Shown in pieces: positions 23,357 to 31,544 of a stretch of 37,581 nucleotides of DNA; the stretch's first letter is position 1; every line of letters begins with the position of its first letter. The notes beneath the pieces are model-generated. The model was not told the origin of the DNA and searched no databases. It saw nothing but the letters and a program-made list of their open reading frames with translations. Source of the stretch: Rhizobiaceae bacterium (GTDB taxonomy: Bacteria > Pseudomonadota > Alphaproteobacteria > Rhizobiales > Rhizobiaceae); assembly GCA_013214695.1 (NCBI GenBank), contig JABSRX010000082.1:1-37581 (forward strand), given 5' to 3'. A program made the position numbers and the translations under genes.

Positions 23357-24261
23357 TGGGTAATCGTTTTGGTCTTTTCCTGGCCGCCATCGGTGTGGCC
23401 TTGCTGACACTGTGGAGCGCTTTCTTCATTGTTGACGAGCGTGAGCAGGCAATTGTTCTGCGCTTTGGTGAGATTGTCCGGGTCGAAAAGGATCCTGGCT
23501 TGAACTTCAAGCTGCCGTTCGGCTTTGCCGGTCTCGACACGGTGTTGATCATTGAAGATCGTCTGCTGCGCTTTGATCTGGCCGACATTCGTGTCCAGGT
23601 TTCCGGTGGTAAGTTTTACGAGGTGGATGCCTTTATGACCTATCGGATCGCTGACCCGCGCAAATTCAGAGAGCAGGTTGGCGCCTCACTGCAACAGGCT
23701 GAGACGCGCCTGCGTTCACGTCTCGACGCTGCTCTGCGTCAGACCTATGGTCGTCGCGGCTTTGAAGCTGCTCTTTCTGAAGAGCGTACCGCGATGATGG
23801 TTGAAGTGCGCGATCAGATGCGGCCTGAGGCTGAAAACCTTGGTATCGACGTGGTCGACGTGCGTGTTCGTCGTACCGATCTGACCGCTGAAGTATCGGA
23901 CCAGACATTCCAGCGCATGAGTGCCGAGCGTCTGGCGGAAGCGGAACGTATCCGTGCTCGAGGTCAGGAAGCTGCCCGCCGTATTCGTGCGGCAGCTGAT
24001 CGTCAGGTCGTTGAAATTAAAGCGGAAGCGCAGCGTGAATCCGAAATCCTTCGCGGTGAAGGCGAGGGTGAACGCAACCGTATCTTTGCTGAAGCCTACC
24101 AGAAGGATCCTGAATTCTTCGCCTTCTACCGCTCGATGGCGGCGTACAAGACGGCACTTGAAAATTCCGACACGACCTTGGTTCTGTCACCGCAGTCCGA
24201 GTTCTTCGAATTCTTCCAGGATGCGACCGGTCAGGCAGGTGCCTCAGCACCAGCCAATTGA
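23356..24261 (+). CDS. hflC: FtsH protease modulator HflC
   Basis: A 301-residue partner of HflK in the FtsH-regulating membrane complex. One N-terminal membrane helix (FGLFLAAIGVALLTLWSAFFIV) is followed by DEREQAIVLRFGEIVRV and the SPFH domain, then a coiled coil (SAERLAEAERIRARGQEAARRIRAAADRQVVEIKAEA in outline). The C-terminal LVLSPQSEFFEFF is typical of HflC. The start codon shares one base with the hflK stop, indicating translational coupling. DUF2065 follows after 18 nt. Confidence 0.96.
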   Translation: MGNRFGLFLAAIGVALLTLWSAFFIVDEREQAIVLRFGEIVRVEKDPGLNFKLPFGFAGLDTVLIIEDRLLRFDLADIRVQVSGGKFYEVDAFMTYRIADPRKFREQVGASLQQAETRLRSRLDAALRQTYGRRGFEAALSEERTAMMVEVRDQMRPEAENLGIDVVDVRVRRTDLTAEVSDQTFQRMSAERLAEAERIRARGQEAARRIRAAADRQVVEIKAEAQRESEILRGEGEGERNRIFAEAYQKDPEFFAFYRSMAAYKTALENSDTTLVLSPQSEFFEFFQDATGQAGASAPAN

Positions 24262-24279
24262 TAGCCGGAGGCCCGCCAT

Positions 24280-24465
24280 ATGGTGGAGCTGTTCAGCATC
24301 ATCGGTGTATTTCTAGCAATCGAAGGCGCGCTCTATGCGGGCGCGCCTTCCATGGCCAAAAGATTGGCCTTTGATATCAGTCAAATGGACGAAGCCGTAT
24401 TGCGGCGGGCAGGCATTGTGGCGCTGTGTGTTGGTGTCGGCCTTGTTTGGATGGTCCGTGGCTGA
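24280..24465 (+). CDS. DUF2065 small membrane protein
   Basis: A 61-residue protein of the DUF2065 family (YjeT-like), with two hydrophobic helices (LFSIIGVFLAIEGALYAGAP and AGIVALCVGVGLVWMVRG) joined by a short charged loop. It is commonly found directly after hflC, as here. Its function is unknown; a role with HflKC is inferred from position only. GGAGG sits 7 nt before the ATG. Confidence 0.88.
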   Translation: MVELFSIIGVFLAIEGALYAGAPSMAKRLAFDISQMDEAVLRRAGIVALCVGVGLVWMVRG

Positions 24466-24559
24466 CCTCTGGCGTAGCGCTAAATCTGCGCATTCTGTTG
24501 CTCAACACTTCCCCCTTCGCCGCTGCTGGTTTACCAATCGAGCAATCGTGTAAACAAAA

Positions 24560-24587
24560 TTGCCGCAGGGCCTTTTCTCGCCATAAT
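24560..24587 (+). promoter_or_regulatory. Likely degP promoter
   Basis: TTGCCG (24560-24565) and CATAAT (24582-24587) are 16 nt apart in the 181-nt spacer after DUF2065. The predicted start is about 50 nt before the protease ATG. Downstream, GAAC-N7-GTTC forms a small inverted repeat that could bind a regulator. Confidence 0.45.
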
Positions 24588-24646
24588 GTTTCGGGCTTGA
24601 TAGGGTAGGTGGAACGTCAAAAGTTCAAAGCATTTTCGGGAGCTGA

Positions 24647-26149
24647 ATGATGAAATTTGCTGCACTCTGGAAGGTGGCGCTGGTCGCAATGACCTTTGCC
24701 CTTGTCAATGTAGCCGGTGCCAATCTGGACAACAGGATGGTCGGATCAAGCGCCCACGCGGCTGGACCGGCCTCTGTGGCGGACTTGGCCGACAGCTTGA
24801 TCGGAGCTGTGGTCAACATTTCAACATCCCAGAACGTCAATGGTCCTGAAAACAACGGGCCGCTGCCGCGTCCGCGGGTTCCAGAAGGATCCCCGTTCCA
24901 GGACTTTTTTGACGAGTTCTTCCGTCAGCAGGAAAACGGTGGCAACAACCGCCGTCGGCCGCGCAAGGTTCAGTCGCTCGGTTCCGGGTTTGTGGTTGAT
25001 CCCGAGGGCATCATCATCACCAATAACCACGTTATTGCTGATGCGGATGAAATTACCGTCGATTTTGCTGATGGTTCTTCGCTGATTGCTTCGGTTGTTG
25101 GTACCGACCCGAAAACCGATATCGCGGTTCTGAGGGTCACGCCGGAACAGCCGCTTCAGGCGGTGGAGTTTGGGACTTCCAAAAGCGCCCGTGTTGGTGA
25201 CTGGGTGATGGCGATTGGTAACCCATTCGGCCAGGGTAGCACAGTAACGCTGGGCATCGTTTCCGCGATCAACCGCGATATCCGTTCTGGTCCTTATGAT
25301 GACTTCATTCAGACCGATGCTGCGATCAACCGCGGTAATTCCGGTGGTCCGCTGTTCAACATGGATGGACAGGTGATCGGCATCAACACGGCGATCATCT
25401 CACCATCCGGGGGGTCAATCGGCCTTGGTTTTTCGATTCCCTCTGATCTCGCCATCAATGTCATCGGACAATTGCGTGAGTTCGGCGAAACCCGCCGCGG
25501 TTGGCTCGGTGTCAGCATTCAGCCTGTCACCGAAGACATAGCTGAAAGCCTGTCGATGGACGAAGCGCGCGGCGCTCTGGTTGCCGGCCTGACTGCCAAG
25601 GGGCCAGCCAAGAACTCCGGTATTCTTGTCGGTGATGTTATTTTAGAATTCGATGGCAAGCGGATCGCTCAGATGCGCGATCTGCCGCGCATCGTTGCCG
25701 AAACACCTGTCGGCAAGGCCGTTGATGTCGTCGTGCTGCGCAAGGGCAAGGAAGAGACCGTGCCCGTGACGCTTGGGCGTCTGGAAGACAGTGAAAAGCT
25801 GGCCAATGCTGGCGCAAATTCCAGCAATGAGGAGCCCGAAGCGGAACGTGTGATCACGGCGCTCGGCATGACATTTGACGAATTGAACGACGAATCGCGT
25901 GAGAAATATTCGATTTCGGCTGATATTACAGGCGTCGTTGTCACTGAGGTTGAGCCGGGTTCGGCTGCTGCTGAAAAGGGCATCGTCGCCGGCAGCGTGA
26001 TTTCCGAGATTGGTCAGGAAGCGGTCAACAAGCCGGAAGACGTGCAGACTCGTCTGGCGGTATTGGAAAAAGAAGGCCGCAAGAAAGCCCTGCTGCTGGT
26101 CGCTGCCAAAGATGGTCAACTGAGCTTCATCGTTCTGAAGCTGGACTGA
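24647..26149 (+). CDS. Do/DegP-family periplasmic serine protease
   Basis: A 500-residue HtrA-family protease/chaperone. A signal peptide runs to about residue 38 (ends SSAHAAGPA). The trypsin-like domain has the triad His128 (TNNHV), Asp158 (TDIAVLRV) and Ser232 (GNSGGPLF). A Q-linker rich in Asn/Arg/Pro (residues ~65-108) corresponds to the LA loop. Two PDZ domains follow: GWLGVSIQPVTEDIAESL...GILVGDVILEFDGK and ITGVVVTEVEPGSAAAEKGIVAGSVISEIGQE. It would degrade or refold misfolded envelope proteins. GGGAG lies upstream of the double-ATG start. It probably has its own promoter as well as reading from hflKC. The degP/degQ name is not decided. Confidence 0.94.
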   Translation: MMKFAALWKVALVAMTFALVNVAGANLDNRMVGSSAHAAGPASVADLADSLIGAVVNISTSQNVNGPENNGPLPRPRVPEGSPFQDFFDEFFRQQENGGNNRRRPRKVQSLGSGFVVDPEGIIITNNHVIADADEITVDFADGSSLIASVVGTDPKTDIAVLRVTPEQPLQAVEFGTSKSARVGDWVMAIGNPFGQGSTVTLGIVSAINRDIRSGPYDDFIQTDAAINRGNSGGPLFNMDGQVIGINTAIISPSGGSIGLGFSIPSDLAINVIGQLREFGETRRGWLGVSIQPVTEDIAESLSMDEARGALVAGLTAKGPAKNSGILVGDVILEFDGKRIAQMRDLPRIVAETPVGKAVDVVVLRKGKEETVPVTLGRLEDSEKLANAGANSSNEEPEAERVITALGMTFDELNDESREKYSISADITGVVVTEVEPGSAAAEKGIVAGSVISEIGQEAVNKPEDVQTRLAVLEKEGRKKALLLVAAKDGQLSFIVLKLD

Positions 26150-26170
26150 GCCGACGCTCAATAAGCAATA

Positions 26171-26198
26171 GGGTCAGGCGCCCTGTGTCGCCTGGCCC
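26171..26198 (-). terminator. Terminator hairpin across the GNAT stop codon
   Basis: GGGTCAGGCG (26171-26180) and CGCCTGGCCC (26189-26198) pair over 10 bp with one G-U wobble and an 8-nt loop. On the minus strand the moderately T-rich TATTGCTTATT follows. The stem includes the GNAT stop codon (26176-26174). It also lies between convergent degP and the GNAT gene. Confidence 0.55.
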
Positions 26199-26758
26199 CG
26201 CCAATGCCCCGCCGATATTGTGTAAAGAACGTGCTTCTGCAGATGCGCGTGGCTGTCGGGAACCATCGGGTGGTCAAAGTCGCCATCGTCCACGCGATGC
26301 ATGCCCAGGCGCTTCATAACGGCAATTGAGGCATGGTTGTTGTGGACCGCGAAGGCAACAATTTCCGATAGGCCGACGTCTTCGAACCCTTGTTTGAGCA
26401 GGGCCATGCCCGCTTCCGTTGCAAACCCTTGCCCCCAATGCTTTGGGTTGTAGAGCCAACCGATTTCAACACAGGGGGTAAAGGGCGTGTCGTAATGGAC
26501 ATGGCCCAGGCCGGTCACGCCAACCGGTTCGCCGGTTGACTTCAAACAGGCGACGCCCCAGTCGACATCGGTTTCAGCATAGCCTTCCACCGCCTGCTCG
26601 ATCTTCTCATCAGCCTGCTGGCGCGTCATTCGCGTGACGTAGAAACGCCGAACTTCGGGGTCTGAATGAATGAAATGGAAGAAGTTGCGATCTTCTTGCG
26701 ACAACGTCCAGGGGCGCAGAATGAGCCGATCGGTCTCAATGCTGGTGTCGGTTTTCAT
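26174..26758 (-). CDS. GNAT-family N-acetyltransferase (RimJ/RimL type)
   Basis: A 194-residue acetyltransferase. ETDRLILRPWTLSQED is the family opening. VEIGWLYNPKHWGQGFATEAGMALLKQGFE contains the acetyl-CoA-binding segment (Q/R-x-x-G-x-A form, here WGQGFA). VHNNHASIAVMKRLGMHRV is the conserved end of the fold. The substrate is unknown; relatives acetylate ribosomal proteins or small molecules. The ATG overlaps the serB stop by 4 nt (26755-26758), so it is translationally coupled to serB. Confidence 0.88.
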   Translation of the reverse strand: MKTDTSIETDRLILRPWTLSQEDRNFFHFIHSDPEVRRFYVTRMTRQQADEKIEQAVEGYAETDVDWGVACLKSTGEPVGVTGLGHVHYDTPFTPCVEIGWLYNPKHWGQGFATEAGMALLKQGFEDVGLSEIVAFAVHNNHASIAVMKRLGMHRVDDGDFDHPMVPDSHAHLQKHVLYTISAGHWRGQATQGA

Positions 26759-27648
26759 TCAACAAAGTCCGTTTTTCGGTAGCCCTGAATGTAGAGCAGG
26801 GCGGTCAGATCGCCGTGATCGATACGAAATCGTGCCTGTTCGGCGACAATCGGTTTTGCATGAAGTGCAACGCCGGAGCCCGCCAGGTTCAGCATGCCAA
26901 GATCGTTTGCGCCATCGCCGACGGCCATGACGTCGCTGGTTTGCAGACCTTGCTTCTCAACAACATCCTGGAGCGCTTCGACCTTCGCATCCCGCCCCAG
27001 AATTGGAGGAATGACCTCGCCGGCGAGCTTGTCGCCTTCCACGCGAAACGTATTCGCTCGGTTTTCGTCAAAGCCCAGTGTTGCGGCAATCTTTGAGGTG
27101 AACTGTGTGAATCCGCCCGAGACCAAGGCGCAATAGGCGCCGTTGGCCTTCATGGTGGCAACCAGGGCCGGTCCGCCTGGCATCAACGTGATACGTTCCG
27201 CCAGAACCTTGTCGATGATCGACACGGGCAGGTTCTTCAGCAGCCCGACGCGTTCCCGCAGAGCCGGTTCAAATTCCAGCTCACCGCGCATGGCACGGGC
27301 GGTGATGTCAGCGACCTGTTCGCCGACGCCAGCTTCCGCGGCCAGTTCGTCGATGCATTCCTGCTGGATCAGCGTGGAGTCCATATCGGCCAGCAGCGCT
27401 TTCTTGCGCCGCTCGTCCGCCTCCTGTACCACACTGTCGATTGGCAAGGCTGACAGCACTTCGCCGAGTTTCGCTTCGGTATCCACGTCCGCATCAGCGG
27501 GCAGCGGTATGTCACAGGCAATGCCGTCGGCGAGAAAATAAACAGCGCTGGCTCCGAGCGCCTGACGGGCCTGCTCGGCCACATCGGGTGTAAGGCAAGG
27601 ATTGGCTGGATTGGCAATGAGTGTTGCAACTCTGTCGGTGAGGGCCAT
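26755..27648 (-). CDS. serB: Phosphoserine phosphatase
   Basis: A 297-residue HAD-superfamily enzyme for the last step of serine synthesis (phosphoserine to serine). The HAD motif DMDST has nucleophile Asp88 and acid/base Asp90. LVSGGFTQF is motif II, and the Lys of GRDAKVEAL and MAVGDGANDLGML are motifs III and IV. The N-terminal ~80 residues form the less conserved region seen in alphaproteobacterial SerB. No ribosome site is clear ahead of the start at 27648. The start codon is only 22 nt from divergent miaA. Confidence 0.96.
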   Translation of the reverse strand: MALTDRVATLIANPANPCLTPDVAEQARQALGASAVYFLADGIACDIPLPADADVDTEAKLGEVLSALPIDSVVQEADERRKKALLADMDSTLIQQECIDELAAEAGVGEQVADITARAMRGELEFEPALRERVGLLKNLPVSIIDKVLAERITLMPGGPALVATMKANGAYCALVSGGFTQFTSKIAATLGFDENRANTFRVEGDKLAGEVIPPILGRDAKVEALQDVVEKQGLQTSDVMAVGDGANDLGMLNLAGSGVALHAKPIVAEQARFRIDHGDLTALLYIQGYRKTDFVE

Positions 27649-27670
27649 GGAACAAATCTATCGGTGAGGA

Positions 27671-28561
27671 ATGGTGCAGAGACCGGATGCGATTTTGATA
27701 GCGGGCCCCACAGCCAGCGGCAAGTCCAAGCTGGCAATTGAAGAGGCGCTGCGCTGGGACGGAGAGATCGTCAATACGGATTCGATGCAGATCTATCCCG
27801 TATTGGACATCTTGACGGCCCGTCCTGATGCTGAAGATCTGGCCAAGGTGCCACATCATCTCTACGGAACTGCGGCGCTGGATGAGCCCTATTCGGTGGC
27901 CCGCTGGATGGAAGATGCCAGCGTTGTGGCGCAACAGATATGGTCGCGGGGCAGGGTGCCGGTATTTGTCGGGGGCACCGGATTGTACTTCCGTGGGCTC
28001 GAAAATGGCCTGGCTGCGACACCTGAAATACCGTCGGAAATTCGCGATAAAATCCGCACCGATCTGATCGAATTGGGCAGCGAAAAGCTGCACCTTCAAC
28101 TGGCCGAAATTGACCCTGACGGTGCGGCCAAATTACGCCCCTCCGATGGTCACAGAATTGCCCGTGCCTTGGAGGTCATTCGGGGCACAAATCGCCCTCT
28201 TTCCCACTATCAAAATCTGCCTCATTCGAGGCCTCTTTTGGCCGAAAAAAGCTGCCAAAAAACCGTGCTCATGCCACCGCGAAATGTGTTGCATGATCGG
28301 ATCAATATGCGAACTGACTGGATGATTGAGCAGGGCGCGGTGGCTGAGGTAGAGGCGCTTTTGGGGCTTGAACTGCCCGCAGATGCGACGGTTTTGAAGG
28401 CAATTGGCGTGCGTCAGCTGGGAAGTTATCTACATGGTAAACTAAGTCTTAAACAGGCTACAGAACAGGTAAAAGCTGCCACGCGGCAGTACGCAAAACG
28501 CCAATCGACGTGGTTCAACGGTCAGTTCGACGCAGATTGGCGATTTCGCGACATCGTCTGA
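27671..28561 (+). CDS. miaA: tRNA dimethylallyltransferase
   Basis: A 296-residue enzyme that adds a dimethylallyl group to adenine 37 of tRNAs reading UNN codons. The P-loop GPTASGKS lies at residues 11-18, then NTDSMQIYPVLDILTARP, VGGTGLYFRGLENG and the tRNA-contacting RQYAKRQSTWF. The length is normal. An in-frame TGA at 27665-27667 rules out a longer start. GAGGA directly abuts the ATG, so initiation may be at GTG 27674 or nearly leaderless. It is divergent from serB. Confidence 0.96.
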   Translation: MVQRPDAILIAGPTASGKSKLAIEEALRWDGEIVNTDSMQIYPVLDILTARPDAEDLAKVPHHLYGTAALDEPYSVARWMEDASVVAQQIWSRGRVPVFVGGTGLYFRGLENGLAATPEIPSEIRDKIRTDLIELGSEKLHLQLAEIDPDGAAKLRPSDGHRIARALEVIRGTNRPLSHYQNLPHSRPLLAEKSCQKTVLMPPRNVLHDRINMRTDWMIEQGAVAEVEALLGLELPADATVLKAIGVRQLGSYLHGKLSLKQATEQVKAATRQYAKRQSTWFNGQFDADWRFRDIV

Positions 28562-28703
28562 GGCGTTCGCGCGCGAGCGATTATCCGCTCATTTAGACTT
28601 TGGTTATACAACAAAATCGTGCGGTGCATATTTGTGCATGGGGTTGAATCCTAGGCGGAGTTTGCAAGCTGTTTAGGACGGGAAATTCGGCGACGGGAGA
28701 CCG

Positions 28704-29459
28704 ATGAGAAAACTGGCGGATACAGCCTATTGGATCTTTGCTGTCGGCAGTGTCGGCAGCCTGGCTCTGGCTGTGTTTGTTTTCCTCCGTTTGCGGCCCG
28801 ATATTCTCTCCCGAGGCGGTTCATCCATAGGCCCGTTTGACCCGATGTTTTTGGCCGTCGTTGCGATGGGCATCACGCTGGTTTTCGGGCTGGTTATCAC
28901 CATGCCGATATTGCGCCAGCGACACCACGAACAGGAGAAGCTGACGGACCGCGCCGCCGAGCTTGAAGTGGCCGTTGTGACCGATCCGCTGACCAAGCTG
29001 TACAACCGGCGCTACTTCGAGGACGCGCTGGACGAGTATGTCAGCGAGTTCGCCAAAATCGGGGCACCATTGGCGCTGCTCACCCTCGACCTCGATCACT
29101 TCAAGAGCGTCAACGATACCTACGGCCATGATGCTGGTGATGTTGTGCTGAAGCATTTGGCCAGCAATCTGCAGAAGGTCACCAGGGAGCACGACATCGT
29201 GGCTCGAACGGGCGGGGAGGAGTTTTGCATCGTTGCACCGTTTTCTGACGCCAGTCAGATACGACCCTTCGCGGAGCGTGTCTGTCGAATGGTGGAGCAG
29301 ATGCGGGTGGACATTGGTGTGATTATTCTGAGGCCAACGATTTCGATCGGAGTGGCCTCGACTGCTGATGGGCCGAAGACGCCGAAAGAGCTGATCAAGA
29401 TCTCGGACGAGCGGCTGTATGAGGCCAAAGAGCAAGGGCGTAACCGGGTCAGCTGCTAG
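28704..29459 (+). CDS. Membrane-bound diguanylate cyclase (GGDEF)
   Basis: A 251-residue protein predicted to make cyclic di-GMP. Two membrane helices (about 9-30 and 49-70) flank a short loop. A short coiled linker (RHHEQEKLTDRAAELE) leads into the GGDEF domain from residue ~93. The active-site loop is GGEEF at 170-174, metal-binding Asp131 is in LDLDHFK, and an RxxD product-inhibition site (REHD, 161-164) lies exactly 5 residues before it. The protein therefore looks catalytically active and feedback-inhibited. No sensory domain beyond the membrane segments is present. GGAGACCG lies just before the ATG. It sits alone between miaA and the ilvB leader. Confidence 0.92.
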   Translation: MRKLADTAYWIFAVGSVGSLALAVFVFLRLRPDILSRGGSSIGPFDPMFLAVVAMGITLVFGLVITMPILRQRHHEQEKLTDRAAELEVAVVTDPLTKLYNRRYFEDALDEYVSEFAKIGAPLALLTLDLDHFKSVNDTYGHDAGDVVLKHLASNLQKVTREHDIVARTGGEEFCIVAPFSDASQIRPFAERVCRMVEQMRVDIGVIILRPTISIGVASTADGPKTPKELIKISDERLYEAKEQGRNRVSC

Positions 29460-29483
29460 GCGACAAATTTTCGTCGCACCCTG

Positions 29484-29511
29484 TTGACGAAATCAAAAGC
29501 CACACTATTGT
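29484..29511 (+). promoter_or_regulatory. Promoter of the ilvB leader
   Basis: TTGACG (29484-29489) and TATTGT (29506-29511) are 16 nt apart. The predicted start near 29518 is about 27 nt ahead of the leader peptide ORF, which fits an attenuator transcript. Confidence 0.55.
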
Positions 29512-29544
29512 GTTGCGCAATTGAAATTACCCGGGGGCACGGCT

Positions 29545-29595
29545 GTGTCTAAAATTCTGGTAGTGGTGAGGAAGCGCGTTAGCGTGGTGAGATAG
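29545..29595 (+). CDS. Branched-chain amino acid leader peptide
   Basis: A 16-codon frame from GTG to TAG encodes MSKILVVVRKRVSVVR. Eight of the 16 residues are Ile, Leu or Val, in a row (ILVVV) and again near the end (VSVV). It sits between a promoter and a rho-independent terminator upstream of acetolactate synthase. This is the layout of a ribosome-sensing leader peptide: shortage of charged branched-chain tRNAs would stall the ribosome on these codons. GGGGG lies 7 nt before the GTG. The reading depends on context because the frame is so short. Confidence 0.78.
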   Translation: MSKILVVVRKRVSVVR

Positions 29596-29645
29596 ACTCC
29601 ACCACGAATGCTAACGCGCGTCAGGCTCCTTCGGGGGCCTTTTTT
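29574..29645 (+). promoter_or_regulatory. ilvB transcription attenuator
   Basis: Two successive RNA structures. The first pairs GCGCGTTAGC (29574-29583) with GCTAACGCGC (29610-29619) and GTGGTG (29584-29589) with CACCAC (29600-29605), a 16-bp stem with a 4-nt bulge. Its 5' arm carries the last Val codons of the leader peptide. The second is the terminator AGGCTCC-TTCG-GGGGCCT (29623-29640) followed by TTTTTT. The competing antiterminator is not certain. CCACGAA (29602-29608) can pair with TTCGGGG (29630-29636) with one mismatch, which would break the terminator. GTGGTGAG also occurs twice (29563 and 29584), giving an alternative partner for CCACCAC. Confidence 0.75.
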
Positions 29646-29712
29646 ATTGGTCGAAAGACCGCATTGATGGTTATTAAGTGGCGCAAAGCGCCGAGCAAAA
29701 TGGGAAGGTACA

Positions 29713-31506
29713 ATGGCAGGCAAAAGCGAAAGTGGGGCCGGTTCACGCGAAATGAGCGGAGCCGAAATGGTCGTACAGGCTTTGATCGACAATGGGGTCA
29801 CAGATCTGTTTGGATATCCAGGCGGCGCTGTACTGCCCATCTACGATGAGCTGCATCAACAGGACACCGTGCGCCACATTCTGGTGCGCCATGAGCAGGG
29901 TGGTGGGCATGCGGCCGAAGGCTATGCACGTTCCACGGGCAAGCCGGGCGTTGTCCTGGTGACATCTGGCCCTGGTGCAACCAACACCGTGACGGCTTTG
30001 CAGGATGCGTTGATGGATTCCATCCCACTTGTTTGTATTACAGGCCAGGTTCCAACGCCGCTGATCGGTTCAGACGCATTCCAGGAATGCGACACCGTTG
30101 GCATTACCCGTCCCTGCACCAAGCACAATTGGTTGGTCAGCGACGTCAACGACCTCGCCGAAATTCTGCATCAGGCCTTTCACGTCGCCACTCACGGTCG
30201 CCCTGGCCCGGTTGTTGTTGACGTTCCGAAAGATGTTCAGTTCGCGGTTGGTACCTATCATCCACCCTCCGAATTTGACCAGAAATCCTATTCGCCCAAA
30301 GTCAGCGGCGATCTGGAACAGATCAAGGCGGCGGTTGAACTGATGGCCTCGGCCCGCAAGCCCATCATCTATTCCGGTGGCGGCGTCATCAATTCCGGCC
30401 CGGAGGCCACGCAGCTGCTGCGTGAGTTGGTGAAACTGACCGACTTTCCAATCACCTCGACCTTGATGGGGCTGGGCTGCTATCCGGCCAGCGGTGACAA
30501 ATGGCTCGGTATGTTGGGCATGCACGGCACCTACGAAGCCAATATGGCGATGCACGACTGTGACGTCATGGTCTGCGTTGGTGCCCGGTTTGATGACCGG
30601 ATCACCGGCCGCGTCGACGCCTTTGCACCAAACGCCAAGATCATTCACATCGATATTGATCCGTCCTCCATCAATAAGGTTGTCCATGCGGACGTCCCGA
30701 TTATTGGTGATGTCGGCCTCGTGCTGGAAGACATGGTGCGTCTGTGGCGGGCCCACAGCGACCGTCCTGATCCGGAAGCCTTGCAGGCCTGGGAACGGCA
30801 AATCGACATTTGGCGTGATCGCAAGTCACTGGCCTACAAACCCAATGATGACGTCATCATGCCGCAATATGCGATTGAGCGTCTCTATGAGCTGACCAAG
30901 GACATGGACACCTACATCACAACCGAAGTTGGGCAGCATCAGATGTGGGCGGCTCAGTATTACGGCTTTGAGGAGCCTAATCGCTGGATGACGTCAGGTG
31001 GCCTCGGCACGATGGGCTACGGTCTGCCGGCGGCTATGGGTGTGCAAATTGCCCATCCGGACTCGCTGGTCGTCTGTATTGCCGGGGATGCGTCGGTGCA
31101 GATGAACATCCAGGAAATGTCCTCCGCGCTGCAGCACGGCACTCCCATCAAGATCATGATCTTGAACAACGAATATATGGGCATGGTGCGTCAGTGGCAG
31201 CAGCTTCTGCATGGCAACCGTTTGTCCAACTCCTATACGGAAGCCATGCCGGACTTTGTCAAACTGGCCGAAGCCTATGGCGGAACCGGTATTCGCTGCA
31301 CCAAACCATCGGAACTGGATGATGCGATCAGGCAGATGATTGAAACCGATGGACCGGTGATTTTCGACTGTTGCGTTGTCACCCTGGCCAACTGCTTCCC
31401 AATGATCCCATCAGGCAAGGCGCACAACGAAATGCTGCTGCCGGATGAGGCGACGGACGAAGCCGTTGGCTCGGCAATCGATGAAAAGGGCAAGGCGCTG
31501 GTCTAA
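29713..31506 (+). CDS. ilvB: Acetolactate synthase large subunit
   Basis: A 597-residue thiamine-diphosphate enzyme that condenses pyruvate with pyruvate or 2-oxobutyrate, the first common step of valine, leucine and isoleucine synthesis. [15 protein letters not shown] and catalytic Glu61 in [23 protein letters not shown] form the N-terminal ThDP domain. The middle domain has [17 protein letters not shown]. The Mg-ThDP motif runs from GDAS (458) to NN (485-486). The family name ilvB or ilvI is not distinguished by sequence alone. GGGAAGG is 5 nt before the ATG. Expression is expected to be governed by the upstream attenuator. The small subunit gene ilvH is separated from it by an EamA transporter. 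Confidence 0.95.
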   Translation: MAGKSESGAGSREMSGAEMVVQALIDNGVTDLFGYPGGAVLPIYDELHQQDTVRHILVRHEQGGGHAAEGYARSTGKPGVVLVTSGPGATNTVTALQDALMDSIPLVCITGQVPTPLIGSDAFQECDTVGITRPCTKHNWLVSDVNDLAEILHQAFHVATHGRPGPVVVDVPKDVQFAVGTYHPPSEFDQKSYSPKVSGDLEQIKAAVELMASARKPIIYSGGGVINSGPEATQLLRELVKLTDFPITSTLMGLGCYPASGDKWLGMLGMHGTYEANMAMHDCDVMVCVGARFDDRITGRVDAFAPNAKIIHIDIDPSSINKVVHADVPIIGDVGLVLEDMVRLWRAHSDRPDPEALQAWERQIDIWRDRKSLAYKPNDDVIMPQYAIERLYELTKDMDTYITTEVGQHQMWAAQYYGFEEPNRWMTSGGLGTMGYGLPAAMGVQIAHPDSLVVCIAGDASVQMNIQEMSSALQHGTPIKIMILNNEYMGMVRQWQQLLHGNRLSNSYTEAMPDFVKLAEAYGGTGIRCTKPSELDDAIRQMIETDGPVIFDCCVVTLANCFPMIPSGKAHNEMLLPDEATDEAVGSAIDEKGKALV

Positions 31507-31544
31507 GCCAATATAGGCTTGGATGGTTTGCTGCGGGTAAGCTG

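Noticed and set aside
29460-29477. GCGAC/GTCGC stem after the diguanylate cyclase stop
   Set aside because: The stem has an internal mismatch and no T-run follows, so I do not call a terminator.
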